64,000 bases of DNA from CAWDDG01 sp963801065 (GTDB lineage: Bacteria; Actinomycetota; Actinomycetes; Jiangellales; Jiangellaceae): NCBI GenBank assembly GCA_963801065.1, contig CAWDDG010000009.1, positions 62,001 to 126,000 of the forward strand, written 5' to 3'. How positions within the stretch are numbered: the first letter of the stretch is position 1; every line of letters begins with the position of its first letter. The translations under genes were made by a program, and so were the position numbers. This document shows, one piece after another, positions 1-8,316 of this stretch. The notes under the pieces are model-generated. The model ran no database searches, was not told where the DNA came from, and was given only the letters and a program-made list of their open reading frames with translations.

Positions 1-1095
1 GGTGCGCCAGAGCAGCACTAGCGCGCGGTCGTCGGAGGTCGACGCGCCGACGGCATCGATGAGCTTGCGGGCGCCATGCCTGAAGCCCTTGGCCACGAGC
101 CGCTCGGCCTCGCCCTGCAGCTTGTCGATGCCGTCGGTGAGGTCGCGGCGCGGCGTCTCGACGAGGCCATCGGTGTAGAGCAGCAATGCATCGCCAGACC
201 CGAGGCGGCCCGTGGAAGGCACGTACTCGTCCTTCTCGAAGACGCCGAGCAGGCCACCCGTCGCGTCGAGCGTGCGCCATCGGCCGGAACCGGCGTGGAA
301 AATGACCGCGGGCGGATGACCAGCCGAACGAACCTCGAACTCCCCAGTGCCCAGATTGACGACCAGGTACACGGCGGTCGCGAACCCCTCCGCCCACTCC
401 TGCCGCAGGAGGTAGGCATTGGCCGCCGGGAGGAACTCGGCCGGCGGCAGCGACCCGAGCAGGCCACCGAAGGCGCCGGACAGTAGCAGCGCCCGGGTGC
501 CGGCACTCAGACCCTTGCCCGACACGTCGATGAGCGCGACTTCGAGCACCATGCCACCGGGGGACCGCGATGCCACCAGGAAGTCGCCGGAGAACGTGGA
601 GCGCCCGGCCGACCTGTGCACGACCTCGACCTCCCAGCCACGCGGCAGTGCGGGCATTTCGCCCTGCGCGCGGAGCCGATCCTTGAGGTCCACGAGCATC
701 GACTCGCCGACCGTTCCCTGCACGCCCAGCCGGGCCCGTGACCGGGCCGATCCGAACGCCACGACGGCCGTCACGCCGACCACGAGCACGTTGCCGAGGT
801 AGAGCTCGTCGACGCCGTGGGCCGCGCCGTCGGCGACCAGGGCCACCGCGGTGGCCACGATGAGCACCAGCAGCGAGGGCACCTGGAGCGCGACGCCTCC
901 GAGCAGCACCGGGATGACGAGCAGGCCCGCCGGGACCGACTCGGGGAAGGACAAGTGCAGCAGGTAGAAGGCCGCGACGCCGAGCACAAGGAAGATCAAC
1001 GCCACCGGCTCGCGAGAAAGCCAGTTGCCGATCCGGGACGTCGCCCCCCTCCCGGCCGGCCGGCTCACGACGATCCGGTCGGAACTCCACGTCAC
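1..1095 (-). CDS. Membrane-bound PP2C/SpoIIE-type serine phosphatase (3' end outside window)
   Basis: The visible 365 residues begin with GTG and continue past the left edge. Three hydrophobic stretches lie at about 31-50, 55-90 and 97-115, followed by a SpoIIE/PP2C catalytic domain from about residue 155. Metal-binding Asp motifs are visible: SGDFLVA (D171), IDVSGKG (D190) and YTDGLVE near 318. By family it removes phosphate from Ser/Thr of a regulatory protein, typically an anti-sigma antagonist, at the inner face of the membrane. No sigma regulator sits next to it, so the partner is unknown. The GTG start is supported by a TACTGT box 6 nt upstream, which suggests a leaderless mRNA. Confidence 0.85.
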   Translation of the reverse strand, partial: MTWSSDRIVVSRPAGRGATSRIGNWLSREPVALIFLVLGVAAFYLLHLSFPESVPAGLLVIPVLLGGVALQVPSLLVLIVATAVALVADGAAHGVDELYLGNVLVVGVTAVVAFGSARSRARLGVQGTVGESMLVDLKDRLRAQGEMPALPRGWEVEVVHRSAGRSTFSGDFLVASRSPGGMVLEVALIDVSGKGLSAGTRALLLSGAFGGLLGSLPPAEFLPAANAYLLRQEWAEGFATAVYLVVNLGTGEFEVRSAGHPPAVIFHAGSGRWRTLDATGGLLGVFEKDEYVPSTGRLGSGDALLLYTDGLVETPRRDLTDGIDKLQGEAERLVAKGFRHGARKLIDAVGASTSDDRALVLLWRT

Positions 1096-1101
1096 GGCGC
1101 G

Positions 1102-1107
1102 ACAGTA
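1102..1107 (-). promoter_or_regulatory. -10 box of the SpoIIE phosphatase gene (leaderless)
   Basis: TACTGT on the minus strand lies 6 nt before the GTG at 1095, the spacing expected when transcription starts at the start codon. Confidence 0.45.
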
Positions 1108-1309
1108 GCGGTACGGGGGCCGCGGCTGAATAGTGGAACCGTTCGGTCGTGCTTCCGCCGAGACCGCCGTACGGTTGGCGGCATGGCAGACCGCGGAAAG
1201 GTGACGCCGAGGCGCATGGACCACGTCGATCGCAGGTCTCAGGTCGGCGTGTCCGGGGCAATGCGGTCCCGCGACGTGTCCCGGCCGGACGACGCCCTGG
1301 TCGCCGAGG

Positions 1310-1810
1310 TCACGCGCCAGGACCAGCCGGATCCGGAGCCGCTCTCGGAAGGGGCGGAAGCTCGCCGGTCTCCTCGTAGCGGGTGAGCATCCCGATCCGG
1401 CGAGCGTGCCGCTCGGCGCCGGAGAACTGCGTGGTGAGGAAGATCTCGACGAAGCGAGCGACGTCGTCGAACGCATGCATCCGGGCACCGACGGCGAGCA
1501 CCCGCGCGTCGTTGTGCTCCCGTGCGAGCCGCGCGGTCTCCTCGTTCCAGGCAAGAGCCGCGCGCACGCCCCGCACCTTGTTGGCGGCCATCTGCTCGCC
1601 GTTGCCCGATCCGCCGATCACGAGCCCGAGGCTGCCACCGTCGCGGGAGACAGCCTCCGCCGCGCGGAGACAGAAGACCGGATAGTCGTCACTCTCGTGG
1701 TAGGCGAAGGCGCCGTGGTCGACGACCTCGTGGCCCTGCCCGCGTAGCACCTCGGCTAGCCCGTTCTTGACCTCGAAGCCGGCGTGGTCGGAGCCCAGGT
1801 GGACGCGCAT
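1310..1810 (-). CDS. rpiB: Ribose-5-phosphate isomerase B
   Basis: This 166-residue protein interconverts ribose 5-phosphate and ribulose 5-phosphate in the pentose phosphate pathway. It opens with MRVHLGSDHAG and carries VIGGSGNGEQMAANK and AREHNDARVL, the RpiB/LacAB signatures. GNGE has Glu where many RpiB enzymes have the catalytic Cys, as in the mycobacterial form. The reading frame extends upstream, but ATG at 1810 is preferred: it starts the conserved domain and has AGG 9 nt upstream. ATG at 1819 is an alternative. It diverges from pepN across about 160 nt. Confidence 0.93.
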   Translation of the reverse strand: MRVHLGSDHAGFEVKNGLAEVLRGQGHEVVDHGAFAYHESDDYPVFCLRAAEAVSRDGGSLGLVIGGSGNGEQMAANKVRGVRAALAWNEETARLAREHNDARVLAVGARMHAFDDVARFVEIFLTTQFSGAERHARRIGMLTRYEETGELPPLPRAAPDPAGPGA

Positions 1811-1969
1811 GGCGGACATCCTGCCAGCGACCCCCCGGGACGGCGGGCCTTCACCAGGCGAAGCGGCGCTTCTCCAGGCAGACGAGGGTGGCGACGCGCG
1901 GGGCCGGGTGGTGCACATGGTCAAACCCAGCCTTCGCGCGCACGTGCATGATCTGCCAAGATCGAGCGC

Positions 1970-4567
1970 ATGCCTGGAATCAACCTCACCCGCGACGAGA
2001 CCCGTGAGCGCGCAGCGCTCGTCGACGTCCAGTCGTACCAGGTCGGGCTCGACCTCACGACCGGTGAGAAGACGTTCACGTCGACCACGACCATCCGGTT
2101 CACCTGCAGCGAGAAGGGTGCGAGCACATGGCTCGACCTGATCGCGCCGACCGTCGGGGAGGTCGTCCTCAACGGCACGTCGCTCGATCCCCTCACGGTG
2201 TTCGACGGCAACCGGATCCGGCTCGAAGGGCTGAAGCCCAAGAACGAGGTGCGTGTCGTCGCCGAGGCGGCCTACATGCACACCGGCGAAGGGCTGCACC
2301 GGTTTGTCGACCCGGTCGACAGCGAGGTGTACGTCTACAGCCAATTCGAGGTAGCCGACGCGCGACGGGTGTTCGCCTGCTTCGAGCAGCCCGATCTCAA
2401 GGCCACGTTCGCCTTCACCGTGACGGCACCGGGCCATTGGGAGGTCGTGTCGAACTCGCCCACGCCGGAGCCGTCAGACGTCGGCGACGACGGTACGGTC
2501 AAGCTCTGGACGTTCGAGGCCACGCCCCGGATGTCGACCTACATCACCGCGCTGGTCGCAGGGCCGTACCACGCAGCCCGTGGCGAGTACGTCGGCAAGG
2601 AGAAGACGATCCCGCTCGGCCTGTTCTGCCGGCGGTCGCTCGCTGAGCACCTCGATGCCGACGAGCTCTTCGACCTCACGCGCAGGGGTTTCGCCTTCTT
2701 CGAGGACGTGTTCGGCCTGGCATACCCGTTCGCCAAGTACGACCAGCTCTTCGTCCCCGAGTACAACGCCGGAGCGATGGAGAACGCGGGCTGCGTCACG
2801 TTCCACGAGGACTACGTTTTCCGCAGCCGCGTCACCGACGCCGCGTACGAGCGGCGCGCCGAGACGATCCTGCACGAGATGGCGCACATGTGGTTCGGCG
2901 ACCTCGTGACCATGCGCTGGTGGGACGATCTGTGGCTCAACGAGTCGTTCGCCACCTGGGCGAGCCTGCTGTCCCAGTCCGAAGCGACGCGATGGACCGA
3001 GGCATGGACGACGTTCGCGGTGTCCCAGAAGCTCTGGGCCCTGCGGCAGGATCAGCTGCCCTCGACGCACCCGATCTCGGCGGACATCCGTGATCTCGAC
3101 GACGTCCAGGTCAACTTCGACGGCATCACCTACGCCAAGGGCGCGAGCGTGTTGAAGCAGCTCGTGGCATGGGTCGGACGCGACGAGTTCCTCGCCGGGG
3201 TACGCGCATACTTTGCCGAGCACACCTGGGGAAACACCGAGCTGGCGGACCTGTTCCGGCACCTCGAGCAGACCAGCGGGCGCGACCTCAGCGCATGGGG
3301 CCAGCAGTGGCTGCAGACCGCCGGCGTGAACACGCTCGCGCCGCAGGTCGAGGTCGGAGAAGACGGCGACTATACGGCGGTGCGAGTTCTACAGAGCGCC
3401 GCGCCGGAGCACCCCACACTGCGAGGTCACCGCGTGGCGATCGGCCTCTACGACGAGACACCCGACGGGCTCGTACGCCGGCACCGGGTCGAGCTCGACC
3501 TCGACGGCGAAAGTACCCAGGTACCCGAACTGGTCGGTGAGCAGCAGCCAGACCTGCTCCTGCTCAACGACGACGACCTGACGTTCGCCAAGATCAGGCT
3601 CGACGACCGGTCGAGGCAGACGGTCGTCCGCGACATCGGCCGGCTGTCGTCCTCGCTGGCCCGCGCCCTGTGCTGGACGGCGGCCACCGACATGCTTCGC
3701 GACGCGGAATTCCCGGCCCGGGAGTACCTCGAGCTGGTCCTCGGCGGCGTCCAGCGCGAGACCGACATCTCGGTCGTCCAGACACTGCTCGCCGCAGCAC
3801 GCAACGCGATCACCATGTACGCCGACCCGCCCGACCGGCTGATGCTCTCGGCCCGGTGGTCCAGCGCACTGCGGCGGATGGCCGGTGCCGCCGATCCGGG
3901 CAGCGACGCGCAGCTCGCGTTCACCCGTGGGTGGGCTGCGGTGGCCGCGAGCCCGGACCACGTCGCCGAGATCGAAGTGCTCCTCGGTACCGAAGACGGG
4001 GGCGACGTACTCCCCGGGCTGAAGGTCGACACAGACCTGCGCTGGAGCCTGCTGCACCGCCTCGCCGTGCTCGGAGCGGCAGGTGCCGCCGAAATCGACG
4101 CAGAACTAGCCCGCGACGACACCGCGACCGGCCGGAGGCAGGCCGCATATGCCCGGGCCGCCTTGCCGACCGCCGCGGCCAAGGAGGAGGCGTGGGCGCA
4201 GGCGGTCGAATCCGACGAGCTTCCGAACGCCCTGCTCATCGCCACCACCGAAGGGTTCGCGCAACCCGAGCAGCGTGAGTTGGTCCGGCCGTACGTCGAC
4301 CGGTACCTCGAGGTCGTACCGGAGGTATGGGCCCAGCGCACGAGCGACATGGCCAGGCGCATCCTGGTCGGCTTCTTCCCGCGACTGCTCACCGACCACG
4401 AGACAGCTGAGAAGGTGCGAGCCTGGCTGGCATCCACCGACGTCCCGCCGGCCCCGCGTCGGCTGGTCGTGGAAGGGCTGGCCGACCTCGACCGGGCCCT
4501 ACGCGCCCAAGCGTGCGACCGCGAAGCCGGCCAGGCACCCACGACCCTCAGGTCGACCGTCGGTTGA
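1970..4567 (+). CDS. pepN: Aminopeptidase N (M1 zinc metallopeptidase)
   Basis: The 865-residue product is a full-length actinobacterial PepN that removes N-terminal residues from peptides in the cytoplasm. The exopeptidase motif GAMEN lies near residue 266 and the zinc site HEMAHMWFGDL starts at His302, followed by LWLNESFATW with the third zinc ligand Glu. The C-terminal half matches the ERAP1-like helical domain. The start ATG opens directly on MPGINLTRDE, as in homologues. It stands alone between divergent rpiB and a convergent oxidoreductase gene, with no visible terminator in the 30-nt gap downstream. Confidence 0.96.
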   Translation: MPGINLTRDETRERAALVDVQSYQVGLDLTTGEKTFTSTTTIRFTCSEKGASTWLDLIAPTVGEVVLNGTSLDPLTVFDGNRIRLEGLKPKNEVRVVAEAAYMHTGEGLHRFVDPVDSEVYVYSQFEVADARRVFACFEQPDLKATFAFTVTAPGHWEVVSNSPTPEPSDVGDDGTVKLWTFEATPRMSTYITALVAGPYHAARGEYVGKEKTIPLGLFCRRSLAEHLDADELFDLTRRGFAFFEDVFGLAYPFAKYDQLFVPEYNAGAMENAGCVTFHEDYVFRSRVTDAAYERRAETILHEMAHMWFGDLVTMRWWDDLWLNESFATWASLLSQSEATRWTEAWTTFAVSQKLWALRQDQLPSTHPISADIRDLDDVQVNFDGITYAKGASVLKQLVAWVGRDEFLAGVRAYFAEHTWGNTELADLFRHLEQTSGRDLSAWGQQWLQTAGVNTLAPQVEVGEDGDYTAVRVLQSAAPEHPTLRGHRVAIGLYDETPDGLVRRHRVELDLDGESTQVPELVGEQQPDLLLLNDDDLTFAKIRLDDRSRQTVVRDIGRLSSSLARALCWTAATDMLRDAEFPAREYLELVLGGVQRETDISVVQTLLAAARNAITMYADPPDRLMLSARWSSALRRMAGAADPGSDAQLAFTRGWAAVAASPDHVAEIEVLLGTEDGGDVLPGLKVDTDLRWSLLHRLAVLGAAGAAEIDAELARDDTATGRRQAAYARAALPTAAAKEEAWAQAVESDELPNALLIATTEGFAQPEQRELVRPYVDRYLEVVPEVWAQRTSDMARRILVGFFPRLLTDHETAEKVRAWLASTDVPPAPRRLVVEGLADLDRALRAQACDREAGQAPTTLRSTVG

Positions 4568-4597
4568 CCGGCCGCGAACCCGACCAGGACGCCACGA

Positions 4598-5479
4598 TCA
4601 ACGGGCGGAGTCCGGGCTGGGGGCCCGATCGCGGGTCGCCGGCACCACCTCTTCGGCGAAGCGGCGAAGCTGGTCAGGGCCGTCGCCCCAGAAGATCAGC
4701 GTGTCCGCCCGGTGCTCGGCCACCAGTCCGGCCAGCTGATCACCCCACTGGTCGGCGGGACCGCGCAGGAAGCCCTCGGAGGACCCGTCGGTGATGGTGC
4801 CGTTGACATTGAAGACCCGACGGATCTCGGACGGGTCGCGACCCGCCGCGGCCGCGCCGTCGTCGACCCGGTCGTTGAGCTCGCCCAGCCTTGCGAGGAT
4901 GTCACCGCGGATCGAGGGGACCCAGCCGTTTGCGAGCCGACCCGTCAGCCGCAGCGCCCTTGGTCCGAACGCGCCCACCCAGATGCCGATGTCGTGCACC
5001 GGCAGAGGCCCGGAGTGGACGCCGCGCAGGTGGTAGTAGTCGCCTTCGAAGCGCAGCCCGCGTTCACCGCTCCAGATCTGCCGGATCACCTCGATGCCCT
5101 CGGCGAGCTGGTCGAGCGACTCCCCCGGCGTGCGCCGGACGCCGCCGTAGCCCTCGATGGCGTCCCAGAAGCCGCCGGCCCCGATCCCGAGCTCGAACCG
5201 TCCACCGGACAGGACGTCGAGCGTCGCCGCGGTCTTCGCCAGCACACCGGGCGGCCGGAGCGGAAGGCACGCGACGTCAGGGAACACCCGGAGCCTGGTC
5301 GTGGTCGCCAGGATCGCGCTCATCAGCGCGAACGTGTCGACGAATCGCCGCTGGTACGGGTGGTCCTGGACGGCGACGTAGTCCAGACCCAGCCGCTCCG
5401 CCTCCCGCGCCGTCTCGAGTAGAGGGTCCGCGGCGTTCGGGACGAGGAAGTAGCCGAACGTCAGAGCACCACGCGCCAT
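4598..5479 (-). CDS. LLM-class (luciferase-like) oxidoreductase, probably F420-dependent
   Basis: The 293 residues form a luciferase-like TIM barrel. Visible family features are LVPNAADPLLETA and EAERLGLDYVAVQDH at the N-terminus, DVLSGGRFELGIGAG near 92-106 and WVGAFGPRALRLTGR near 170. Such proteins use F420 or FMN to oxidise or reduce small molecules; the substrate cannot be read from sequence. The ATG start fits the family N-terminus. It lies downstream of the amidase on the same strand with a 73-nt gap, so a shared transcript is possible but not shown. Confidence 0.85.
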   Translation of the reverse strand: MARGALTFGYFLVPNAADPLLETAREAERLGLDYVAVQDHPYQRRFVDTFALMSAILATTTRLRVFPDVACLPLRPPGVLAKTAATLDVLSGGRFELGIGAGGFWDAIEGYGGVRRTPGESLDQLAEGIEVIRQIWSGERGLRFEGDYYHLRGVHSGPLPVHDIGIWVGAFGPRALRLTGRLANGWVPSIRGDILARLGELNDRVDDGAAAAGRDPSEIRRVFNVNGTITDGSSEGFLRGPADQWGDQLAGLVAEHRADTLIFWGDGPDQLRRFAEEVVPATRDRAPSPDSAR

Positions 5480-5552
5480 CGTCAGGTCCTTTCGACCGCT
5501 CGATCGTCTCGCGGAACCCGCCTTCCGACCGACCTATTCCGCACCGGCCGCG

Positions 5553-6977
5553 TCACCAGACGGGCGGACGAACGTCGCGCCACGGCCGTGCCTCCTCGAG
5601 CCGAACCGCGACGGCGAGCAGGATCTCTTCCGAGCCGTGCCGGCCGCCGAGCATGACGCCGACCGGGATCGTCGTGCCGCCGATCTCGGTGCGATGCAGC
5701 GGCAGGCTGATCGCCGGCCAGCCGGTGAGGTTCCAGACGCTGGTCCACGGTGTGAACTCGGTCTGCGCTGCGAAGTCGCCAGCCGGGTCGGCGTCGTCAC
5801 GCAGCTCACCGACGCGTACGGGGGGCCTGGCCAGCGTAGGCGAGACGATGACGTCGTACGGAGCCCACGCCGTGGCAGCCTCTCGGGTCGTCGTCTGGAC
5901 GCCCGAGATCGCCTGGGCGTACGCCAACCCGGAGACCGATCGGCCCTTGTCGCGCAGCCATCGGGTCAGTGGCACCAGCAGATGCTCGCGCTCGGGTGGG
6001 ACGGGCGCCATCAACGACATCACCGACCAGATGGCCTCGAACGACGCCCACCGCTCGGCCGGGAACGGAACCGGCGCTTCGTCGACGTGGTGACCGAGTT
6101 GTTCGAGCGTGGCAGCCGTCTCGCCCACGGCTTCGACGCAGGCGGCGTGGACCGGCGCGCCGGCGGCGATGACCGGCGTGGTGAGGACGCCGATCCGGAG
6201 GGTGCCCGGGTTGCGGTCGCAGGCGGCCAGGAAGCTCGTCGGGGGACCGGCGACGACGTGCAGGTCACCGGGCCGTGGCCGGGCCAGGACGTCGAGCACC
6301 GCGGCGGTGTCGCGGACGTCGCGGGTGAGAGCACCGTTCACGGCCAACCCGGCGCCCTCGACGTTGTACGGACCAGGGCTGACGCGTCCACGTGTCGGCT
6401 TGAGCCCCACGAGCCCGCAGGAGCTCGCCGGGATCCGGATCGAGCCACCGCCGTCCGACCCCTGCGCGACAGGGACGATCCCAGCGGCCACAGCAGCGGC
6501 CGCTCCCCCGCTGGATCCTCCCGCCGAGCGGGTCAGGTCCCACGGCGTCCGGGCGGGCGGCGCGACGTCCGGCTCGGTGTAGCACGGCAGGCCGAACTCG
6601 GGCGTGGTGGTCTTGCCGACCATGAGGGTCCCGGCTTCGCGCAGCAACGTGGTCACGCCGTCGTCCACGGGTGCGACGAAGTCGGCGAACGCGGCGCTCC
6701 CCACGCCGAGCGCGACGCCGGCGACCATCGTGAGGTCCTTGATCGGGCAGGGGACGCCAAGCAACGGCGGCGGCTCTCCACCGTCGAGGATGACCTTCTC
6801 GGCAGCCCTGGCCTGCTCTCGAGCCAGATCGGGGGTAAGCGTCACGAAGGCGCCAACCCGCTCCCCGAGCTCATCGGCGCGCTCGAGTGTGCGGTCGAGT
6901 GCCTCGGTCGGAGAGACCTCGCGACGCCTGATCGCTGCCGCGAGCTCGAGCGCCGTCAGTTCATGGATCTCGGTCAT
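5553..6977 (-). CDS. Amidase signature family hydrolase
   Basis: The 474-residue enzyme belongs to the amidase signature family, which hydrolyses carboxamides. The Ser-cisSer-Lys triad is visible: Lys80 in CPIKDLT, Ser155/156 in GGSSGGAAAA and Ser179 in GGGSIRIPAS. The substrate is unknown; glutamyl-tRNA amidotransferase is unlikely because no gatC or gatB lies nearby. The frame is open further upstream, but ATG at 6977 starts the conserved MTEIHELTA segment and has a -10-like TACCTT 6 nt before it, indicating a leaderless transcript. Confidence 0.9.
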   Translation of the reverse strand: MTEIHELTALELAAAIRRREVSPTEALDRTLERADELGERVGAFVTLTPDLAREQARAAEKVILDGGEPPPLLGVPCPIKDLTMVAGVALGVGSAAFADFVAPVDDGVTTLLREAGTLMVGKTTTPEFGLPCYTEPDVAPPARTPWDLTRSAGGSSGGAAAAVAAGIVPVAQGSDGGGSIRIPASSCGLVGLKPTRGRVSPGPYNVEGAGLAVNGALTRDVRDTAAVLDVLARPRPGDLHVVAGPPTSFLAACDRNPGTLRIGVLTTPVIAAGAPVHAACVEAVGETAATLEQLGHHVDEAPVPFPAERWASFEAIWSVMSLMAPVPPEREHLLVPLTRWLRDKGRSVSGLAYAQAISGVQTTTREAATAWAPYDVIVSPTLARPPVRVGELRDDADPAGDFAAQTEFTPWTSVWNLTGWPAISLPLHRTEIGGTTIPVGVMLGGRHGSEEILLAVAVRLEEARPWRDVRPPVW

Positions 6978-6983
6978 GTTGCC

Positions 6984-6989
6984 AAGGTA
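6984..6989 (-). promoter_or_regulatory. -10 box of the amidase gene (leaderless)
   Basis: TACCTT on the minus strand, 6 nt upstream of the ATG at 6977. Confidence 0.45.
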
Positions 6990-7074
6990 TGAGAACCTCG
7001 CCGATCCCGGACCGCCGCGTGGTGGAGATCTCGGCATCGGGTTAGATGGAAACGCCCCGAGGGATGGTCACGCC

Positions 7075-7563
7075 ATGAGCACAATGCCGCCAGAGTCGAG
7101 TAGCGCGCCCGCGCCGAGGCCGTCGTCCTCGATTCTGGCAGCGGTCAAGCTGATGCAGGTGGGCGCCGGCCTCTCGCTGCTCGGCATGCTGTTCGGGCTG
7201 ACGACCCGCGATGCCATGCGTGACCAGCTGATCGAGGACAACCCCGACATGAGTGCCGGCGAACTCGACCAGGCCGTCAACGTGGCGACCGGGGTGGGCG
7301 TCGTGATCGGGCTCATCGCGGTCGGTCTCTGGCTGTGGATGGCTCAGACCAACGGGCGCGGCCTCGCGTGGGCGCGAATCGTCGCCACCGTCCTGTTCGG
7401 CCTCAACATCGTCTTCACGCTGTACAACGTGAGCCAGACCACGGGGTTCGGTGTCGTCATCAGCATCGTGTCCATCGTTCTCGCCGGCGCGATCCTGTGG
7501 TTGCTCTATCAGCAGGACGCCAGCGAGTACTACGGCGCGGTCTCGGCCAGGATCGGCGCCTGA
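7075..7563 (+). CDS. Membrane protein, tandem paralogue 1 (unknown function)
   Basis: This 162-residue protein has a short Pro/Ser-rich N-terminus and about four hydrophobic segments (VGAGLSLLGMLFGL near 29-42, VGVVIGLIAVGLWLWM near 75-90, then two after ARIVATVLFGLN). It shares its plan and many residues with the next gene: LTT-D--RDQ--E-NPD, W-WMA-TN-RG--WAR-VATVL-GLNI. I do not recognise a function. The start ATG at 7075 has GAGGG upstream; the longer frame runs back through the amidase on the other strand and is not credible. Confidence 0.75.
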   Translation: MSTMPPESSSAPAPRPSSSILAAVKLMQVGAGLSLLGMLFGLTTRDAMRDQLIEDNPDMSAGELDQAVNVATGVGVVIGLIAVGLWLWMAQTNGRGLAWARIVATVLFGLNIVFTLYNVSQTTGFGVVISIVSIVLAGAILWLLYQQDASEYYGAVSARIGA

Positions 7564-7646
7564 CCGTTCCGCCACCCGGCATATTCCTCTAACCTGTGAC
7601 GCCGACGTCCAGCGTGTGACGCGACACGGAAGGGAACTCTCATCCC

Positions 7647-8303
7647 ATGACCACGCCTCCCTCGGACCCGTTCGGCACGCCGCCTTCGGGCGGCCGGCCC
7701 GGTGAACCGGCCGACGAGAACCAGCCGTCCGACCCATATGGTCAACCGCCGGCCTACGGTCAGCCGCCGGCGGACCAACCACTCGACCAGCAGCCGCCCG
7801 CCTACCCGTCGATGCCGGCGCCCCCTCCGTTCCCGGCCGAGACCACCGGGCCTCGCCCCCAGCCGCCGTCGTCCATCCTCAATGCCGTGCGTCTCATGTA
7901 CGTCGGAGCCGCACTGCAGGCAATCGGGTTCATCGTCGGTCTCACGACCCAGGACTCGATCCGCGACCAGATCGCCGAGAACCAGCCCGACCTCTCCTCG
8001 AGCGAAATCGACTCGGCCGTGACATTGGCGGTGGTGATCACCGTGATCGTGGGCCTGCTCGCGGTCGTGCTGTGGATCTGGATGGCCGAGACGAACCGCC
8101 GCGGCCGCAAGTGGGCCCGCGTCGTCGCCACGGTACTTGGCGGGTTGAACATCGCCTTCACCCTGCTCAGCCTGACCCAGAACACCGGTATCGGAACCGT
8201 CGTCAACGTCATCTTGATCGCGCTGGCGGCCACGATCCTGTGGTTCCTGTACCGGCCGGAGTCGAGCCAGTACTACAACGCCGTCTCCGGACCCCCCCGC
8301 TGA
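7647..8303 (+). CDS. Membrane protein with proline-rich N-terminus, tandem paralogue 2
   Basis: This is a 218-residue paralogue of the preceding gene, 83 nt downstream on the same strand. Residues 1-75 are Pro/Gln/Tyr-rich and probably disordered, with repeated YGQPPA-type units; residues 78-218 match the upstream protein's four-segment membrane domain. Pro-rich tails of this kind are common on actinobacterial membrane proteins. Function unknown. The pair most likely arose by tandem duplication followed by gain or loss of the tail. Its end lies only 13 nt from the convergent LuxR-family gene. Confidence 0.78.
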   Translation: MTTPPSDPFGTPPSGGRPGEPADENQPSDPYGQPPAYGQPPADQPLDQQPPAYPSMPAPPPFPAETTGPRPQPPSSILNAVRLMYVGAALQAIGFIVGLTTQDSIRDQIAENQPDLSSSEIDSAVTLAVVITVIVGLLAVVLWIWMAETNRRGRKWARVVATVLGGLNIAFTLLSLTQNTGIGTVVNVILIALAATILWFLYRPESSQYYNAVSGPPR

Positions 8304-8316
8304 CCCCGGCGAGGAG

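Noticed and set aside
1847..1912. A 21-codon GTG frame ending CLEKRRFAW between rpiB and pepN
   Set aside because: It is too short and has no ribosome site or known match.
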